This document shows positions 33,195 through 43,220 of a DNA stretch of 64,000 nt, piece after piece (the first letter of the stretch is position 1; every line of letters begins with the position of its first letter). The notes beneath the pieces were generated by a model, which was given only the letters and a program-made list of their open reading frames with translations, searched no databases and was not told where the DNA came from. Source of the stretch: Bacillus sp. USDA818B3_A (GTDB lineage: Bacteria; Bacillota; Bacilli; Bacillales; Cytobacillaceae). Both the position numbers and the translations under genes were made by a program. The stretch is from the NCBI RefSeq assembly GCF_009928415.1, contig NZ_JAABNN010000003.1:402145-466144 (forward strand). Reading direction: 5' to 3'.

Positions 33195-34754
33195 CTAATT
33201 TTTTTTACCGGAACCTTCAAGGTATTCATTAATTTTATTTACCAAATCCGTATATTGTTCTTTTGTGGGCTCTAAATTCGCTGCTTTATCAGCATTCATT
33301 TTAGCCTGCTGGAGTTCATTTTGTTCAAGATTAATGAGCGCAAGATTAAAATAGGCCTCATCAAATTCAGGGTCCAATTGTATCGCTTTTTGTAAATGTA
33401 TTTTCGCTTCTGGCAGCATATCCTTTTTTATCTCCACAAAAGATAAGAGAAAATAGGTTCTTTCAGAAAGGTTTGCCGCCTGCTGCTCGGATTCTTTCAA
33501 TAATTTATATGCTTGATCATATTTACCTTGTTTGACATAATCCTCAGCCAATAATAAATTTGAATATTCATCCTTTGATTGGGCGGAGGCACTAAACCCA
33601 TACGATAATGAAAACCAAACAATGGCAATAGAAGCAATTAGAAAAACCAATTGCCAAAGTTTTTTTTTCCTTGGTAAATGAGTCATTCCGGCTGCAAGGA
33701 ATCCACCTGCTAAACCTCCAAGGTGTCCAGCATTATCAATTCCTGATGCTGAAAAACCAAACACTAGATTGATACCTAAAACAACGATGAGATTTACTCC
33801 CATTGTTCGGAAAAATAATTTAGGATACATGACACCAAAGTACAAAAGAGCCCCAAAGCATCCAAAAATAGCACCACTTGCACCGGCGGATAAGTTCGAA
33901 CTAAAGAGAAAACTGGCAATAACCCCAATAAATCCTGCAAATAAATAGACGAATAGGAAACGCATTCTCCCATAGATCCGCTCCACTGTGGTGCCAAGAA
34001 AATATAAGGCCATTGTATTCATTAGCAGGTGCAAAAAACCGATGTGAAGAAAAACGGGTGTGATTAGTCTCCACCATTCCCCCTGATAAATCAAGGTATT
34101 TACTTTTGCACCATATTTTATTAGTGTTGATGTATTTGTACTCCCCCCATTTATTTCCATCCAGAAAAAGACAGCCAGTTGAATGATTATAAATGCATAG
34201 GTAAAAAAAGGCTTCCCATTGAAAAGGAGCTCTTGTTCAGCTTTGAGTTTATTTCCAGCCAGAGATAGAGATGATTTTTTCAGCTCATCAACTTCCTGTT
34301 CCGAATATTCATCATGAATCGAAAACTGGATGTTCCCATTAACTTGTTCAGAAATTTTACTAAGTCCTGATACAAATTGCTCATTAGCCAAGAGAATAGA
34401 AGTGACTTTTGTTTTATTCCCTTGAGGAAAGACAAAGGGTTTTGCAATGCGATGTTCGTACTCATCAACAGGTGGAAACTTACTCACATATATATTCATT
34501 ACGTTCAGTTCATTTTTCCTAATTTGTTTCCGTATTCTTTCACCATTTGCAGCAGCAAATTCAATATCTCTCTGCATGGCATTGCTCCAATCTAAATCAT
34601 GGAGCAGCATTCGAATAACTGGAGCTTTCTTATTTTCTAATTTTTCAAGCCACAGTTCTTTTTGATTTTCAAATAATTGAATAACTCGATAACCATAATC
34701 AGAAATGAAAGAATATGCCAGCCTCCAAAAAATATAACCTTCTCTATTATTCAT
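33195..34754 (-). CDS. gluP: Rhomboid intramembrane serine protease GluP
   Basis: A 519-residue polytopic protease with a cytosolic N-terminal domain (1-180), seven membrane helices (about 185-385) and a C-terminal TPR region (390-510). The catalytic dyad is Ser293 in GASGAIFG and His344 in NAGHLGG. HLLMN in helix 2 is the conserved oxyanion region. In B. subtilis the protein cleaves membrane substrates including MgtE. It starts the gluP-yqgQ unit. Confidence 0.96.
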   Translation of the reverse strand: MNNREGYIFWRLAYSFISDYGYRVIQLFENQKELWLEKLENKKAPVIRMLLHDLDWSNAMQRDIEFAAANGERIRKQIRKNELNVMNIYVSKFPPVDEYEHRIAKPFVFPQGNKTKVTSILLANEQFVSGLSKISEQVNGNIQFSIHDEYSEQEVDELKKSSLSLAGNKLKAEQELLFNGKPFFTYAFIIIQLAVFFWMEINGGSTNTSTLIKYGAKVNTLIYQGEWWRLITPVFLHIGFLHLLMNTMALYFLGTTVERIYGRMRFLFVYLFAGFIGVIASFLFSSNLSAGASGAIFGCFGALLYFGVMYPKLFFRTMGVNLIVVLGINLVFGFSASGIDNAGHLGGLAGGFLAAGMTHLPRKKKLWQLVFLIASIAIVWFSLSYGFSASAQSKDEYSNLLLAEDYVKQGKYDQAYKLLKESEQQAANLSERTYFLLSFVEIKKDMLPEAKIHLQKAIQLDPEFDEAYFNLALINLEQNELQQAKMNADKAANLEPTKEQYTDLVNKINEYLEGSGKKN

Positions 34755-34894
34755 TTCTCCCCTACTTTCTAAGATCCATGAAGGAATAATCTGTATTCAT
34801 TTTTCCCGGTTACTTATATTATAAACGAAATCCATCCATATACATTGTCCGACCCTCCCTTAATGAGAAGAATTTAACGGAATAGACATAAAAA

Positions 34895-34928
34895 GAACCA
34901 TCTGGGTTCATTACCTTCCAGATGGTCC
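34895..34928 (-). terminator. Terminator of yqgO
   Basis: GAACCATCTGG pairs with CCAGATGGTCC around a 12-nt loop and is followed on the minus strand by TTTTT. It overlaps the yqgO stop. Confidence 0.8.
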
Positions 34929-35105
34929 TCCAAAAACTGAAGATATTAATTTTTGCCTTATCCCGGGGAAGCTCATAATCGAGCCTACGGCAAGCCTGCG
35001 CATCCAGCCTGTTCCTATTAGTACATTAATAATTTTGTACCTATACCGAAAAACTACATATCCAATTGAACCAATCATAAAAATAGATGTTAATAGCCGA
35101 GACAT
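34911..35105 (-). CDS. yqgO: Small membrane protein YqgO
   Basis: A 64-residue protein with one N-terminal hydrophobic helix and an otherwise basic sequence (FRYRYKIINVLIG). ATG 35105 is the third of three consecutive in-frame ATGs and has GGAGG 7 nt upstream. It matches the position of YqgO of B. subtilis. Function unknown. Confidence 0.7.
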   Translation of the reverse strand: MSRLLTSIFMIGSIGYVVFRYRYKIINVLIGTGWMRRLAVGSIMSFPGIRQKLISSVFGGPSGR

Positions 35106-35171
35106 CATCATCCCTCCTAAGACTATTCTTTGATATTATCAATGGAATTATCCGCTGGATAAAAAGAAAAA

Positions 35172-35195
35172 AGGCGAATTAAATGTAATCCGCCT
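35172..35195 (-). terminator. Terminator downstream of ldh and the repeat
   Basis: AGGCGAATTA pairs with TAATCCGCCT (one mismatch) and is followed on the minus strand by TTTTTT. It would end ldh transcripts that run through the GC-rich repeat. Confidence 0.75.
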
Positions 35196-35207
35196 CTTTT
35201 TCCTATT

Positions 35208-35393
35208 GGCTGTGTTAAAGGTAATTGTTGATTTTTAGCATGTTGATTGGAGCGGAAGGCGGCGAAGACTCCTGCGGGAGTACGGGGCAGGGGAGACCCC
35301 GCAGGCGCTTTCAGCGCCGAGGAGGCTCCCCGGCACGCCCGCGGAAAGCGAAGCCGCCTGAAGCGGAAATCAACATTCATGATTAACACAGCC
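35208..35393. repeat. GC-rich Bacillus intergenic repeat with terminal inverted repeats
   Basis: GGCTGTGTTAA (35208-35218) and TTAACACAGCC (35383-35393) are perfect outer inverted repeats. Inside, GTTGATT..GGAGCGGAAGGCGG and CCGCCTGAAGCGG..AATCAAC mirror each other. The core has internal hairpins: CTCCTGCGGGAG, GGGGAGACCCC and GGCGCTTTCAGCGCC. It is much richer in G+C than the genes around it. Similar units recur in many Bacillaceae genomes. Open frames across it on both strands have no ribosome-binding site. Confidence 0.85.
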
Positions 35394-35399
35394 TTCATA

Positions 35400-36371
<972 letters not shown>

Positions 36372-36421
36372 TTATATAGATACTATGTAAAACATTGATA
36401 TGTATCCATTGTAAGATTTTA

Positions 36422-37207
36422 TCAAAAAAGTCGTAAAATTACGATTAATAATACAGCAGCAATCAAACCGGAAAGAAAATTTACCATATCATTATCCACT
36501 AATGCCAAACCTTTTATTCTTTTTGTCGGATAATGACAATGAGTCTTTTTCTCGGTATGAATACCACATTTCTCACATAGATAAACTTGTTGATAAAAAG
36601 CACCAATCAATGTATCAATCACATTACCTATAAAACCAAATAGAAAAACGAGAATAAGCAGGCTGATTTCAATATGAAAAAACCCATAACTCAATATAGC
36701 AATAAAGAAGGATCCGGCTGCTGCTGCGGCACTGCCCAATCCACTAACCGCACCTGAAGTTCCTCTTTCCACTCGTTTAAATGTCCGGATGTAGATTGGA
36801 TCTTCCCTGCTTAAACTGCCAACTTCCGATGCCCACGTATCTGAATTAGCACTCGCTAGACAAACTACAAACCCAAGCATCCAAATCTGCTCAGGCTGAA
36901 AAAAATAAACTAGACTGAAAAGAGCTGCAGCTCCCCCATTTGCAACAACCTGGAGCCAATCCCTCGTTCCTCCTTTTGCCAGTTTCTCTTCCATTATTTT
37001 CTTTGCAGTTCCTTTATACTTCGACCAAAAATTAGAAGATACAAAAAAAGCTCCAAGCAGCACAACACCTTTTAGACCCATACCGGTATAAACGGACATT
37101 CCGACAAGCATAGCTGCAAAGGCCCCAGATCGAGTAAGAGATTTTTGAAAGTATCCCGCCAGCGCCCCAATGATTATGACCATATAAATCAACGAATTTA
37201 CTATCAT
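36422..37207 (-). CDS. DUF92 membrane protein
   Basis: A 261-residue integral membrane protein with about six helices, of the DUF92 (TIGR00297) family. SANSDTWASEVG, RGTSGAVSGLGS and NVIDTLIGA are family blocks. Some plant and cyanobacterial relatives are phytyl-phosphate kinases; whether this holds in Bacillus is unknown. It overlaps the upstream cyclo-ligase gene by 4 nt (ATGA), so the pair is coupled. Confidence 0.88.
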   Translation of the reverse strand: MIVNSLIYMVIIIGALAGYFQKSLTRSGAFAAMLVGMSVYTGMGLKGVVLLGAFFVSSNFWSKYKGTAKKIMEEKLAKGGTRDWLQVVANGGAAALFSLVYFFQPEQIWMLGFVVCLASANSDTWASEVGSLSREDPIYIRTFKRVERGTSGAVSGLGSAAAAAGSFFIAILSYGFFHIEISLLILVFLFGFIGNVIDTLIGAFYQQVYLCEKCGIHTEKKTHCHYPTKRIKGLALVDNDMVNFLSGLIAAVLLIVILRLF

Positions 37208-37770
37208 TTTGTTTCGATAACTCCATCGTTTGTAATCAATTTTGAAACAGGGATATCATGAGCTTCAATTGGAAAATTAGAAATAATTTGCTCTTTAAAA
37301 GCCAAGGATAGAGTTTTACCATGATAATTAGTTAAAAACCGATCATAATAGCCTCCTCCAAATCCCAGCCGATACCCCTCCTTAGTATAGGCCAGTCCAG
37401 GGACTACTAATAAATCAATCCCTTCAGAAGTAATTTCTTTTGTTAATGCTTCTACTGGTTCAAGTAATCCATAATAAACCGATTCTAGCTCTGTAAAATC
37501 AGACAGTGCTCTAAAGGATAGTTGTTTATCTGCCGGCCTGCATTTAGGGACAACAACCTGCTTGCCTTGCTCCCAAGCCTTACGAATAATTTGATATGTA
37601 TCTACTTCAGGGGGATTTGATATATAAATGCCGATGACTCTAGCAGTTTTCCAATCATTATCGTTTAATAACGTATCGGCAATTCGTTTTGAGTAAGCTT
37701 CATATTGGGGTTTTGAAAGGTTAGAAAGAGTTTCTTTTACCCGTTTTCTAACTTTATTTTTATCACTCAT
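37204..37770 (-). CDS. yqgN: 5-formyltetrahydrofolate cyclo-ligase
   Basis: Converts 5-formyl-THF to 5,10-methenyl-THF using ATP, recycling a folate that inhibits serine hydroxymethyltransferase. The protein is 188 residues. The N-terminus has KNKVRKRVKETL; the ATP loop is RLGFGGGYYDRFL near residue 130. It overlaps the DUF92 gene by 4 nt. Folate use links it loosely with the glycine cleavage operon elsewhere in the window. Confidence 0.95.
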   Translation of the reverse strand: MSDKNKVRKRVKETLSNLSKPQYEAYSKRIADTLLNDNDWKTARVIGIYISNPPEVDTYQIIRKAWEQGKQVVVPKCRPADKQLSFRALSDFTELESVYYGLLEPVEALTKEITSEGIDLLVVPGLAYTKEGYRLGFGGGYYDRFLTNYHGKTLSLAFKEQIISNFPIEAHDIPVSKLITNDGVIETK

Positions 37771-37805
37771 TGTTGTCCCTCCTTACTTTTTTAGGCAACA
37801 AAAAA

Positions 37806-37828
37806 AGCAGCAGGAAGCCCTACTGCTT
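37806..37828 (-). terminator. Terminator of rpmGA
   Basis: AGCAGCAGG pairs with CCTACTGCT around a 4-nt loop, followed on the minus strand by seven T; it adjoins the rpmGA stop codon. Confidence 0.85.
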
Positions 37829-37976
37829 ATTTTGTTTCACGGTGTGCTGTTGTACGCTTTTCTCTTGGGCAATATTTCTTAAGCTCAAGACGATCTGGGT
37901 TGTTACGTTTATTTTTTGTTGAAATATAGTTACGATCTCCACACTCAGTGCAAGCTAACGTAATATTTACACGCAT
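37827..37976 (-). CDS. rpmGA: Ribosomal protein L33, type 1
   Basis: A 49-residue large-subunit protein: [17 protein letters not shown].., ending ..TAHRETK. One CxxC (CTEC) and a single later Cys (KYCPRE) are present, so the second CxxC of the zinc-binding form is incomplete, as in B. subtilis RpmGA. The start ATG follows GGAGGGAAATTAAC. It lies between yqgN and the yqgL-like gene, the usual Bacillus position. Confidence 0.96.
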   Translation of the reverse strand: MRVNITLACTECGDRNYISTKNKRNNPDRLELKKYCPREKRTTAHRETK

Positions 37977-38037
37977 GTTAATTTCCCTCCAAACGATTAA
38001 GCTGTTCGTTCATACGACTTTTCTATAATATCATTTT

Positions 38038-38673
38038 TCAAAAGGAAATGCTAGTGTGTTTTTTAAGAAGTGCTTTTTCTATTGAAAACAGTTCATTCTT
38101 GTTAGTCCCACTAATTATCCAAGTATCCATTTCAGCGGTTTGGTGAGGTTCAATAGACATGCTCATTGTTAATATACTGGCCGCTGGTCCCTTTGCCATT
38201 GGTTGGTACTTTAGATTTCCCTTCTCGATGGAAGCCCAAATCCGATCCGTATAGGCATTCCATAATGGTACAGTTGTATACTCTTTCATACAGGCCTTAC
38301 TGCATCGGCCATTAACGAGATAGATCATTTTATTTGCATGATGAAAAATATGATTATCAACTGGTGATCCAAAAGTTAAATGATCTGGTTCATTATCACG
38401 AAAATGATGCATAGCTAAAATAGTAATCTGTTTGGATTGATCACTATGATTACTTACCAATACACTTGAAAGAGATATCTTAGAATGTAGTTGTTCTTGC
38501 TTTACTTTTATCAACAAGGATTCTTCGTAAATTACTTCCTCCATCGTGTTTTTCAGCCAGAAGTATTTACCATCCACCCACATCCCAGGAACAAATTGCA
38601 GTGCTTCCATGGCCGAATCAGGGTTGGACCTATCATTCTTTTTTTGAAATTCCGTCATAATATTCGTCATCAT
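38038..38673 (-). CDS. Uncharacterised protein next to the glycosyltransferase (YqgL position)
   Basis: A 211-residue soluble protein without a recognised domain. It has a central region rich in His and Met (ILAMHHFRDNE, DNHIFHHANKMIY) and two cysteines (NGRCSKACMKE). It occupies the place of yqgL in B. subtilis, but I cannot verify homology. ATG 38673 or 38670 follows AAGGTG. It lies 11 bp after the glycosyltransferase stop, so probably co-transcribed with it. Confidence 0.7.
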   Translation of the reverse strand: MMTNIMTEFQKKNDRSNPDSAMEALQFVPGMWVDGKYFWLKNTMEEVIYEESLLIKVKQEQLHSKISLSSVLVSNHSDQSKQITILAMHHFRDNEPDHLTFGSPVDNHIFHHANKMIYLVNGRCSKACMKEYTTVPLWNAYTDRIWASIEKGNLKYQPMAKGPAASILTMSMSIEPHQTAEMDTWIISGTNKNELFSIEKALLKKHTSISF

Positions 38674-38684
38674 GTACACCTTAT

Positions 38685-39944
38685 TTAAATTTTATTTTTT
38701 GCTGCCTTTTGTTCCTTCTCATTTACTCGATTGTTTAATACTGTATCTTGGATAACCCGGCTTGTATCAGCAGCAATTCGTTTCCATCCATACAAGCTTT
38801 GAACGATTTTCTTTCCTTTAGATCCAATCTCTTTTGCTTTAACAGGTTCATTTATTAAAAAGTCAATTTGTTCTAGAAGACTTTGAGCATTCCCTGGGAC
38901 CATAAGCATTCCCGTTTGCAGATGCTTAACAATCCCCTTCATACCGCCAGTATTAGATACTACAGTTGGTTTCCCAAAAATCATGGATTCTAATACCACT
39001 ATGCCAAACGGTTCGTAAAGGCTTGGTATAACCACCAGCTCACAGCCTTGGATGAGGGCATTCCTTTGTTCATCAGTCACATAGCCAATAAAGGATACCA
39101 CGTCATCCAAACCTCGTTCTGTTACCTGTTTTCGATAGTCCTTTAACATAGGCCCCTTACCGGCAATTACATAAGATAAGTCTTTGTTTCTATCCTTTGA
39201 AACAGCAGCCGCTTCGATGATCGTTTCAAAACCCTTTTCTTCGACCATTCTTCCGAGTGAAAAAATATATCTTTTTCCTGTTAATTCGGGGAATATCTCA
39301 GCTACTGGATAATCTACTGTTAAAGGTTCTATTCCATTTGGAATAACAGCAATACTCCCATCGACATTGGCAAAGACCCGCTGAAGCTCGTCCTTCATAT
39401 ATTGGCTGCAAACAACAAGCTGGTCTGACAGTAAAATTAATTGCTGCTCTTTATCATGAATAAACTTCTGTATTTCTGTATATATTCCGTTATTTCTTCC
39501 ATGCTCAGTAGCATGGATTGTGGTTAATAACGGAATGCCCAACCGTTCTTTTAAGCTGATTGCAGCGGCCCCAACGAGCCAATCGTGTGCATGAATGATG
39601 TCAAATTCCTGCTCCATTGCTAACTGCTCTGCCTTAAATGCCATGGCTAAATTAAGACCCGCAATCCAGTTTAGAAACTTTTCATCATTTTCGTTAACAG
39701 GTTTTACACGATGGACGGTTACACCATTGATATTTTCAAAAGAAGGAAGAGCATTTTTCCCCGCTGTTAAAACATAAACCTCATGCCCTAGTTGTGCTAA
39801 ATTTGAGGATAAGCCAAATACATGTCTAGAAAGTCCACCGACAATATTAGGGGGATACTCCCAGGATAGGATTAATATTTTTAGCCTAGAAGAATGTTGG
39901 CTTTTTATATCCAAGTCATCAGTTGGTGAATATGGTTTATTCAT
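38685..39944 (-). CDS. yqgM: Glycosyltransferase family 4 protein YqgM
   Basis: A 419-residue GT-B fold retaining glycosyltransferase. The N-terminal acceptor domain has LSWEYPPNIVGGLSRHV, as in glycogen/starch synthases. The C-terminal donor domain has FSLGRMVEEKGFET and VIPSLYEPFGIVVLESM, with the conserved EPFG..E that binds the nucleotide sugar. Donor and acceptor are unknown. It overlaps the DUF4912 gene by 8 nt. Together they may make or bind a polysaccharide (inference). Confidence 0.92.
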   Translation of the reverse strand: MNKPYSPTDDLDIKSQHSSRLKILILSWEYPPNIVGGLSRHVFGLSSNLAQLGHEVYVLTAGKNALPSFENINGVTVHRVKPVNENDEKFLNWIAGLNLAMAFKAEQLAMEQEFDIIHAHDWLVGAAAISLKERLGIPLLTTIHATEHGRNNGIYTEIQKFIHDKEQQLILLSDQLVVCSQYMKDELQRVFANVDGSIAVIPNGIEPLTVDYPVAEIFPELTGKRYIFSLGRMVEEKGFETIIEAAAVSKDRNKDLSYVIAGKGPMLKDYRKQVTERGLDDVVSFIGYVTDEQRNALIQGCELVVIPSLYEPFGIVVLESMIFGKPTVVSNTGGMKGIVKHLQTGMLMVPGNAQSLLEQIDFLINEPVKAKEIGSKGKKIVQSLYGWKRIAADTSRVIQDTVLNNRVNEKEQKAAKNKI

Positions 39945-40620
39945 TTCGTTCCCCCGTGTTGTTCGATTTCACGTAATAACTATAAGTACTCACATGCTCC
40001 GTCCATTTAGGAGATTCTTCTTCATATCGCTGAAATTGCTGTAATTCATGCTGATAGGTTATCCCACCCTGAATATCTGGAGCAGGCGTTTGTATGGCAT
40101 TGGAACGATAAAAAGGAAAAAAATCATGATTAGAAACGTATACACCTATTTCAGCAATATAGCTGCGTCCTCCCGCCAACTCTTTAATAAACCAGTGGCC
40201 ACTTTGGTAAGGAATCGTTACTTCATTAAAATGGTGTGCATTTTTCCCATTAAACAACAGATTTGTTACATCATACACTCTAATAACCGTTACAAGGTCT
40301 TCAAACTCCCGATTAAAAAATCGTTCCATAATTTTTTTTGGTAATTCGGAAACGTCCCAGAAAAGAATTACTTTGCGAGGTGTTACAAGCTTTATTTTGA
40401 GCTCACCTTTTAGTGGAATGGTTTCAGGTGAAATAGAGTAATCTGAGGAATTTGTATCCTGAGTAGATTGCCTATTAACTTTATTCGTCATCTCATGGTC
40501 GGTGTCTTCCATCCATTTATTCCAGCGGTACTGAACTTTGCCTACCGTCGTTTGCAATTTTGTGGCAATCTTACGAAATGAAAGACCCTCTTCTCTTAAT
40601 TTTATTATTTCCTCTATCAT
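39937..40620 (-). CDS. DUF4912 domain protein
   Basis: A 227-residue protein with an N-terminal helix-turn-helix-like segment (EEIIKLREEGLSFRKIATKLQTT) and a DUF4912 domain (LVTPRKVILFWDVSE.., SGHWFIKELAGGRSYIAEIG). DUF4912 proteins resemble carbohydrate-binding folds and often pair with GT4 glycosyltransferases, as here. ATG 40620 has GGAGG 6 nt upstream. It overlaps the yqgM start by 8 nt. Role unknown. Confidence 0.85.
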   Translation of the reverse strand: MIEEIIKLREEGLSFRKIATKLQTTVGKVQYRWNKWMEDTDHEMTNKVNRQSTQDTNSSDYSISPETIPLKGELKIKLVTPRKVILFWDVSELPKKIMERFFNREFEDLVTVIRVYDVTNLLFNGKNAHHFNEVTIPYQSGHWFIKELAGGRSYIAEIGVYVSNHDFFPFYRSNAIQTPAPDIQGGITYQHELQQFQRYEEESPKWTEHVSTYSYYVKSNNTGERNE

Positions 40621-40771
40621 TTTTTTCCTCCATTCTGTAAACAATCAATATATGCAGTTAACCGTAAAACAATTCGTAATAATTAATAATTTAATGGTAC
40701 CATCAGTTTAAAACGCACACAATAAACGCAATTTGTCGTAATTTGGTCACCCTATACTGCATGCTTTGTTT

Positions 40772-40805
40772 ACCGTTCCGAAATTTTTTTAGATTTCTAA
40801 ACGGT
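40772..40805. repeat. Imperfect inverted repeat upstream of the DUF4912 gene
   Basis: ACCGTT..GAAAT pairs with ATTTC..AACGGT around a T-rich loop. It is about 150 bp before the DUF4912 gene. It might be an operator or a backup terminator for phoU. The rest of the 298-bp gap shows AT-rich promoter-like sequence and the phoU terminator. Confidence 0.35.
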
Positions 40806-40880
40806 CTCTGTTTTTACAATAACCAACAAATTTTAGAATGGTGGATCAGCATGCATTCGACACTATTTCCCAATTATACA

Positions 40881-40917
40881 AAAAAATGAGGCTGCATTTT
40901 GCAGCCTCATTTTTTTA
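40881..40917 (-). terminator. Terminator of the pst-phoU operon
   Basis: ATGAGGCTGCA pairs with TGCAGCCTCAT around a 4-nt loop with A and T tracts on both sides, directly after the phoU stop codon. Confidence 0.92.
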
Positions 40918-40918
40918 A

Positions 40919-41578
40919 CTAAGCATTCAAATCAATTCTTTTCCCTGTTACAAGGTAAACCACATGTTCAGCTATATTTGTTGAGTGGTCGGCAATTCTT
41001 TCAATAAATCTGCAAACAAAAGATAACTGAATAATTTGATTGGTTGATTCCGGATTATGCGGAATATACCCCATCAATTCATGAATCAGATGGCCGAACA
41101 TTTGATCAACCTGGTCATCCTTTTTTGCACATTGCTCTGCAAGAAAAACATCCTCAGTGGTAAAAGCTTCGATTGACTCTGAAACCATCTCCAAAGCTAA
41201 CTCCATCATATGTGGAATATCCACCATTTCTTTAATATGCTCTTCCTCACCGATGTGGATCGCTGATTTGGCGATGTTAACGGCTATATCAGCCAATCTT
41301 TCTACCTCAGATGAGACTTTTAATGCGGCATTAATTTTTCTAAGGTCGGTCGCTACCGGTGATTCTCTGGCAATTAATAATAATGCCTTATCATTAATTT
41401 CCTGTTCCAATTGATCGATTTCATTATCCCCTAGGAGAACAGCCTTAGCCATCCCCAGGTCTTGATTAACTAAAGAAAGCATCGCATTTTTAATGGCAAT
41501 TTCCGATTTTTTAGCCATGGAAATTAGCATATCATTTAACTGATTTAAATTATGATCAAAATTTGACCTTGTATTCAT
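40919..41578 (-). CDS. phoU: Phosphate transport regulator PhoU
   Basis: A 219-residue all-helical protein with two PhoU repeats containing metal-binding E-x-x-x-D motifs (EVERLADIAVNIA, FIERIADHSTNIAEHV). It links the Pst transporter to phosphate signalling and prevents excess phosphate uptake. ATG 41578 is chosen (MNTRSNFDHNLNQL), with GGGGTGA upstream; longer in-frame forms overlap pstB2. Last gene of the operon. B. subtilis lacks phoU at this locus, so this is a difference in the operon. Confidence 0.94.
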   Translation of the reverse strand: MNTRSNFDHNLNQLNDMLISMAKKSEIAIKNAMLSLVNQDLGMAKAVLLGDNEIDQLEQEINDKALLLIARESPVATDLRKINAALKVSSEVERLADIAVNIAKSAIHIGEEEHIKEMVDIPHMMELALEMVSESIEAFTTEDVFLAEQCAKKDDQVDQMFGHLIHELMGYIPHNPESTNQIIQLSFVCRFIERIADHSTNIAEHVVYLVTGKRIDLNA

Positions 41579-41594
41579 TATTCTAGTCACCCCA

Positions 41595-42368
41595 TCATCC
41601 GAATCTTCCAGTGATATACCCTTCCGTCCGTGAGTCCGCAGGGTTTGAAAAAATTGCAGCAGTAGAATCCAGCTCAATTAACTCTCCCATTAAGAAGAAC
41701 GCTGTTTTGTCAGACACCCGTGATGCCTGTTGCATATTGTGAGTAACAATAACAATCGTATATTTTTCTTTTAATTCTAATATTAGTTCTTCAATTTTCA
41801 AGGTGGAAATCGGATCTAAAGCAGAAGTAGGCTCATCCATTAACAGAACATCAGGTTTTGTTGCTAATGCTCTGGCAATACATAACCTTTGTTGCTGTCC
41901 CCCGGATAATCCTAGCGCAGGTGCGTGTAATCGATCTTTTACTTCATCCCATAATGCTACATCCATCAATGATTTTGTGACGATTTCATCGAGGTGGACT
42001 TTCTTTTTTATCCCATGAATTCTTGGTCCGTAGGCAATATTATCATAGATAGATTGTGGAAACGGGTTCCCTTTTTGGAACACCATCCCTACATGTTTTC
42101 GCAAATCGACAAGATCCACTTTTTGATCCAGGATGTTTTTTCCGCCGAAGTTTATTTCCCCTGTCATTTTGACATTTGGAACCATATTGATCATAAGGTT
42201 TAGAGTTTTAATAAAGGTCGACTTACCACAGCCTGACGGTCCGATAATCGCCGTAACCTCTTTTTTATTTATAGGGAAGTTTATGTCCTTAAGAGCATGA
42301 TGGTCCCCATACCATAAATTTAATTGATTGATATCAAACACTTCTCTTGTCAATGTGGAAATTGTCAT
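41595..42368 (-). CDS. pstB2: Phosphate ABC transporter ATP-binding protein (second copy)
   Basis: A 257-residue ABC ATPase. Walker A is [10 protein letters not shown], the Q-loop [12 protein letters not shown], the signature [14 protein letters not shown] and Walker [13 protein letters not shown]. It energises PstC-PstA. It is one of two adjacent pstB genes that are about half identical, the Bacillus pstBA-pstBB arrangement. Confidence 0.96.
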   Translation of the reverse strand: MTISTLTREVFDINQLNLWYGDHHALKDINFPINKKEVTAIIGPSGCGKSTFIKTLNLMINMVPNVKMTGEINFGGKNILDQKVDLVDLRKHVGMVFQKGNPFPQSIYDNIAYGPRIHGIKKKVHLDEIVTKSLMDVALWDEVKDRLHAPALGLSGGQQQRLCIARALATKPDVLLMDEPTSALDPISTLKIEELILELKEKYTIVIVTHNMQQASRVSDKTAFFLMGELIELDSTAAIFSNPADSRTEGYITGRFG

Positions 42369-42380
42369 TGGTTTTCCCCC

Positions 42381-43202
42381 TTATCCGAACCTTCCAGAAA
42401 TGTATTCTTCTGTCTTTTTAACAGAAGGATTGGTAAAGATTTTTTCGGTAGAATCATATTCAACCAAATCTCCATTTAAGAAGAATGCGGTTTTATCGGA
42501 AATTCTGGAAGCCTGCTGCATGTTATGGGTAACAATTATAATGGAATAATCCTTTTTCAAGTCGACGATCAATTCTTCTACTTTCGCGTTAGAGATCGGA
42601 TCTAGCGCCGAAGACGGTTCGTCAAGAAGCATAACTGCCGGTTTCATGGCAATTGTTCTGGCAATACATAGACGCTGCTGCTGCCCGCCTGAAAGGGATA
42701 GGGCCGATTTATGGAGGCGGTCTTTCACTTCATCCCATAATGCTGCCTTTTCAAGACTTTCCTGTACAATATCATCGAGCAGGCCTTTCTTTTTGACTCC
42801 GCTAAATTTTAAGGCATGGGTAATATTTTCATAGATTGATTTTGGAAAAGGATTTGGTTTTTGAAACACCATCCCAATCTCTTTTCTTAATGCCACCACA
42901 TTGATTTGTTCAGATAAAATATTTAAATCCTCATATATGATTTGTCCTTCAGCTCTTGCCCCGGAAATTAAATCATTCATGCGGTTGATACTTCTTAAAA
43001 ACGTGGACTTACCACAGCCCGAAGGCCCAATTAATGCTGTTACTGAATTTTTTTCGATATCTATTGAGATACCATTTACCGCACGTTTTTCACCATAAAA
43101 TATCTCTAAGTTATTAACCTCTAATATATTTTCCATTTTCAACGGGACGGTTGGTTGAAATGATTGTTCTATGGCTTCCTTTTCTAAAAGAGTTGTAACC
43201 AT
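42381..43202 (-). CDS. pstB1: Phosphate ABC transporter ATP-binding protein (first copy)
   Basis: A 273-residue ABC ATPase with Walker [11 protein letters not shown], signature [14 protein letters not shown] and Walker [12 protein letters not shown]. The N-terminus carries about 20 extra residues relative to its neighbour; the internal Met before [15 protein letters not shown] may be an alternative start. Adjacent to pstB2 with 12 bp between them. Confidence 0.96.
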   Translation of the reverse strand: MVTTLLEKEAIEQSFQPTVPLKMENILEVNNLEIFYGEKRAVNGISIDIEKNSVTALIGPSGCGKSTFLRSINRMNDLISGARAEGQIIYEDLNILSEQINVVALRKEIGMVFQKPNPFPKSIYENITHALKFSGVKKKGLLDDIVQESLEKAALWDEVKDRLHKSALSLSGGQQQRLCIARTIAMKPAVMLLDEPSSALDPISNAKVEELIVDLKKDYSIIIVTHNMQQASRISDKTAFFLNGDLVEYDSTEKIFTNPSVKKTEEYISGRFG

Positions 43203-43220
43203 CCGTTTTCACCTGCCCTT

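Noticed and set aside
35123-35398. Open frames of 60-90 codons across the GC-rich repeat
   Set aside because: No ribosome-binding site, sequence composed of inverted repeats, and frames exist on both strands as expected for GC-rich palindromes.
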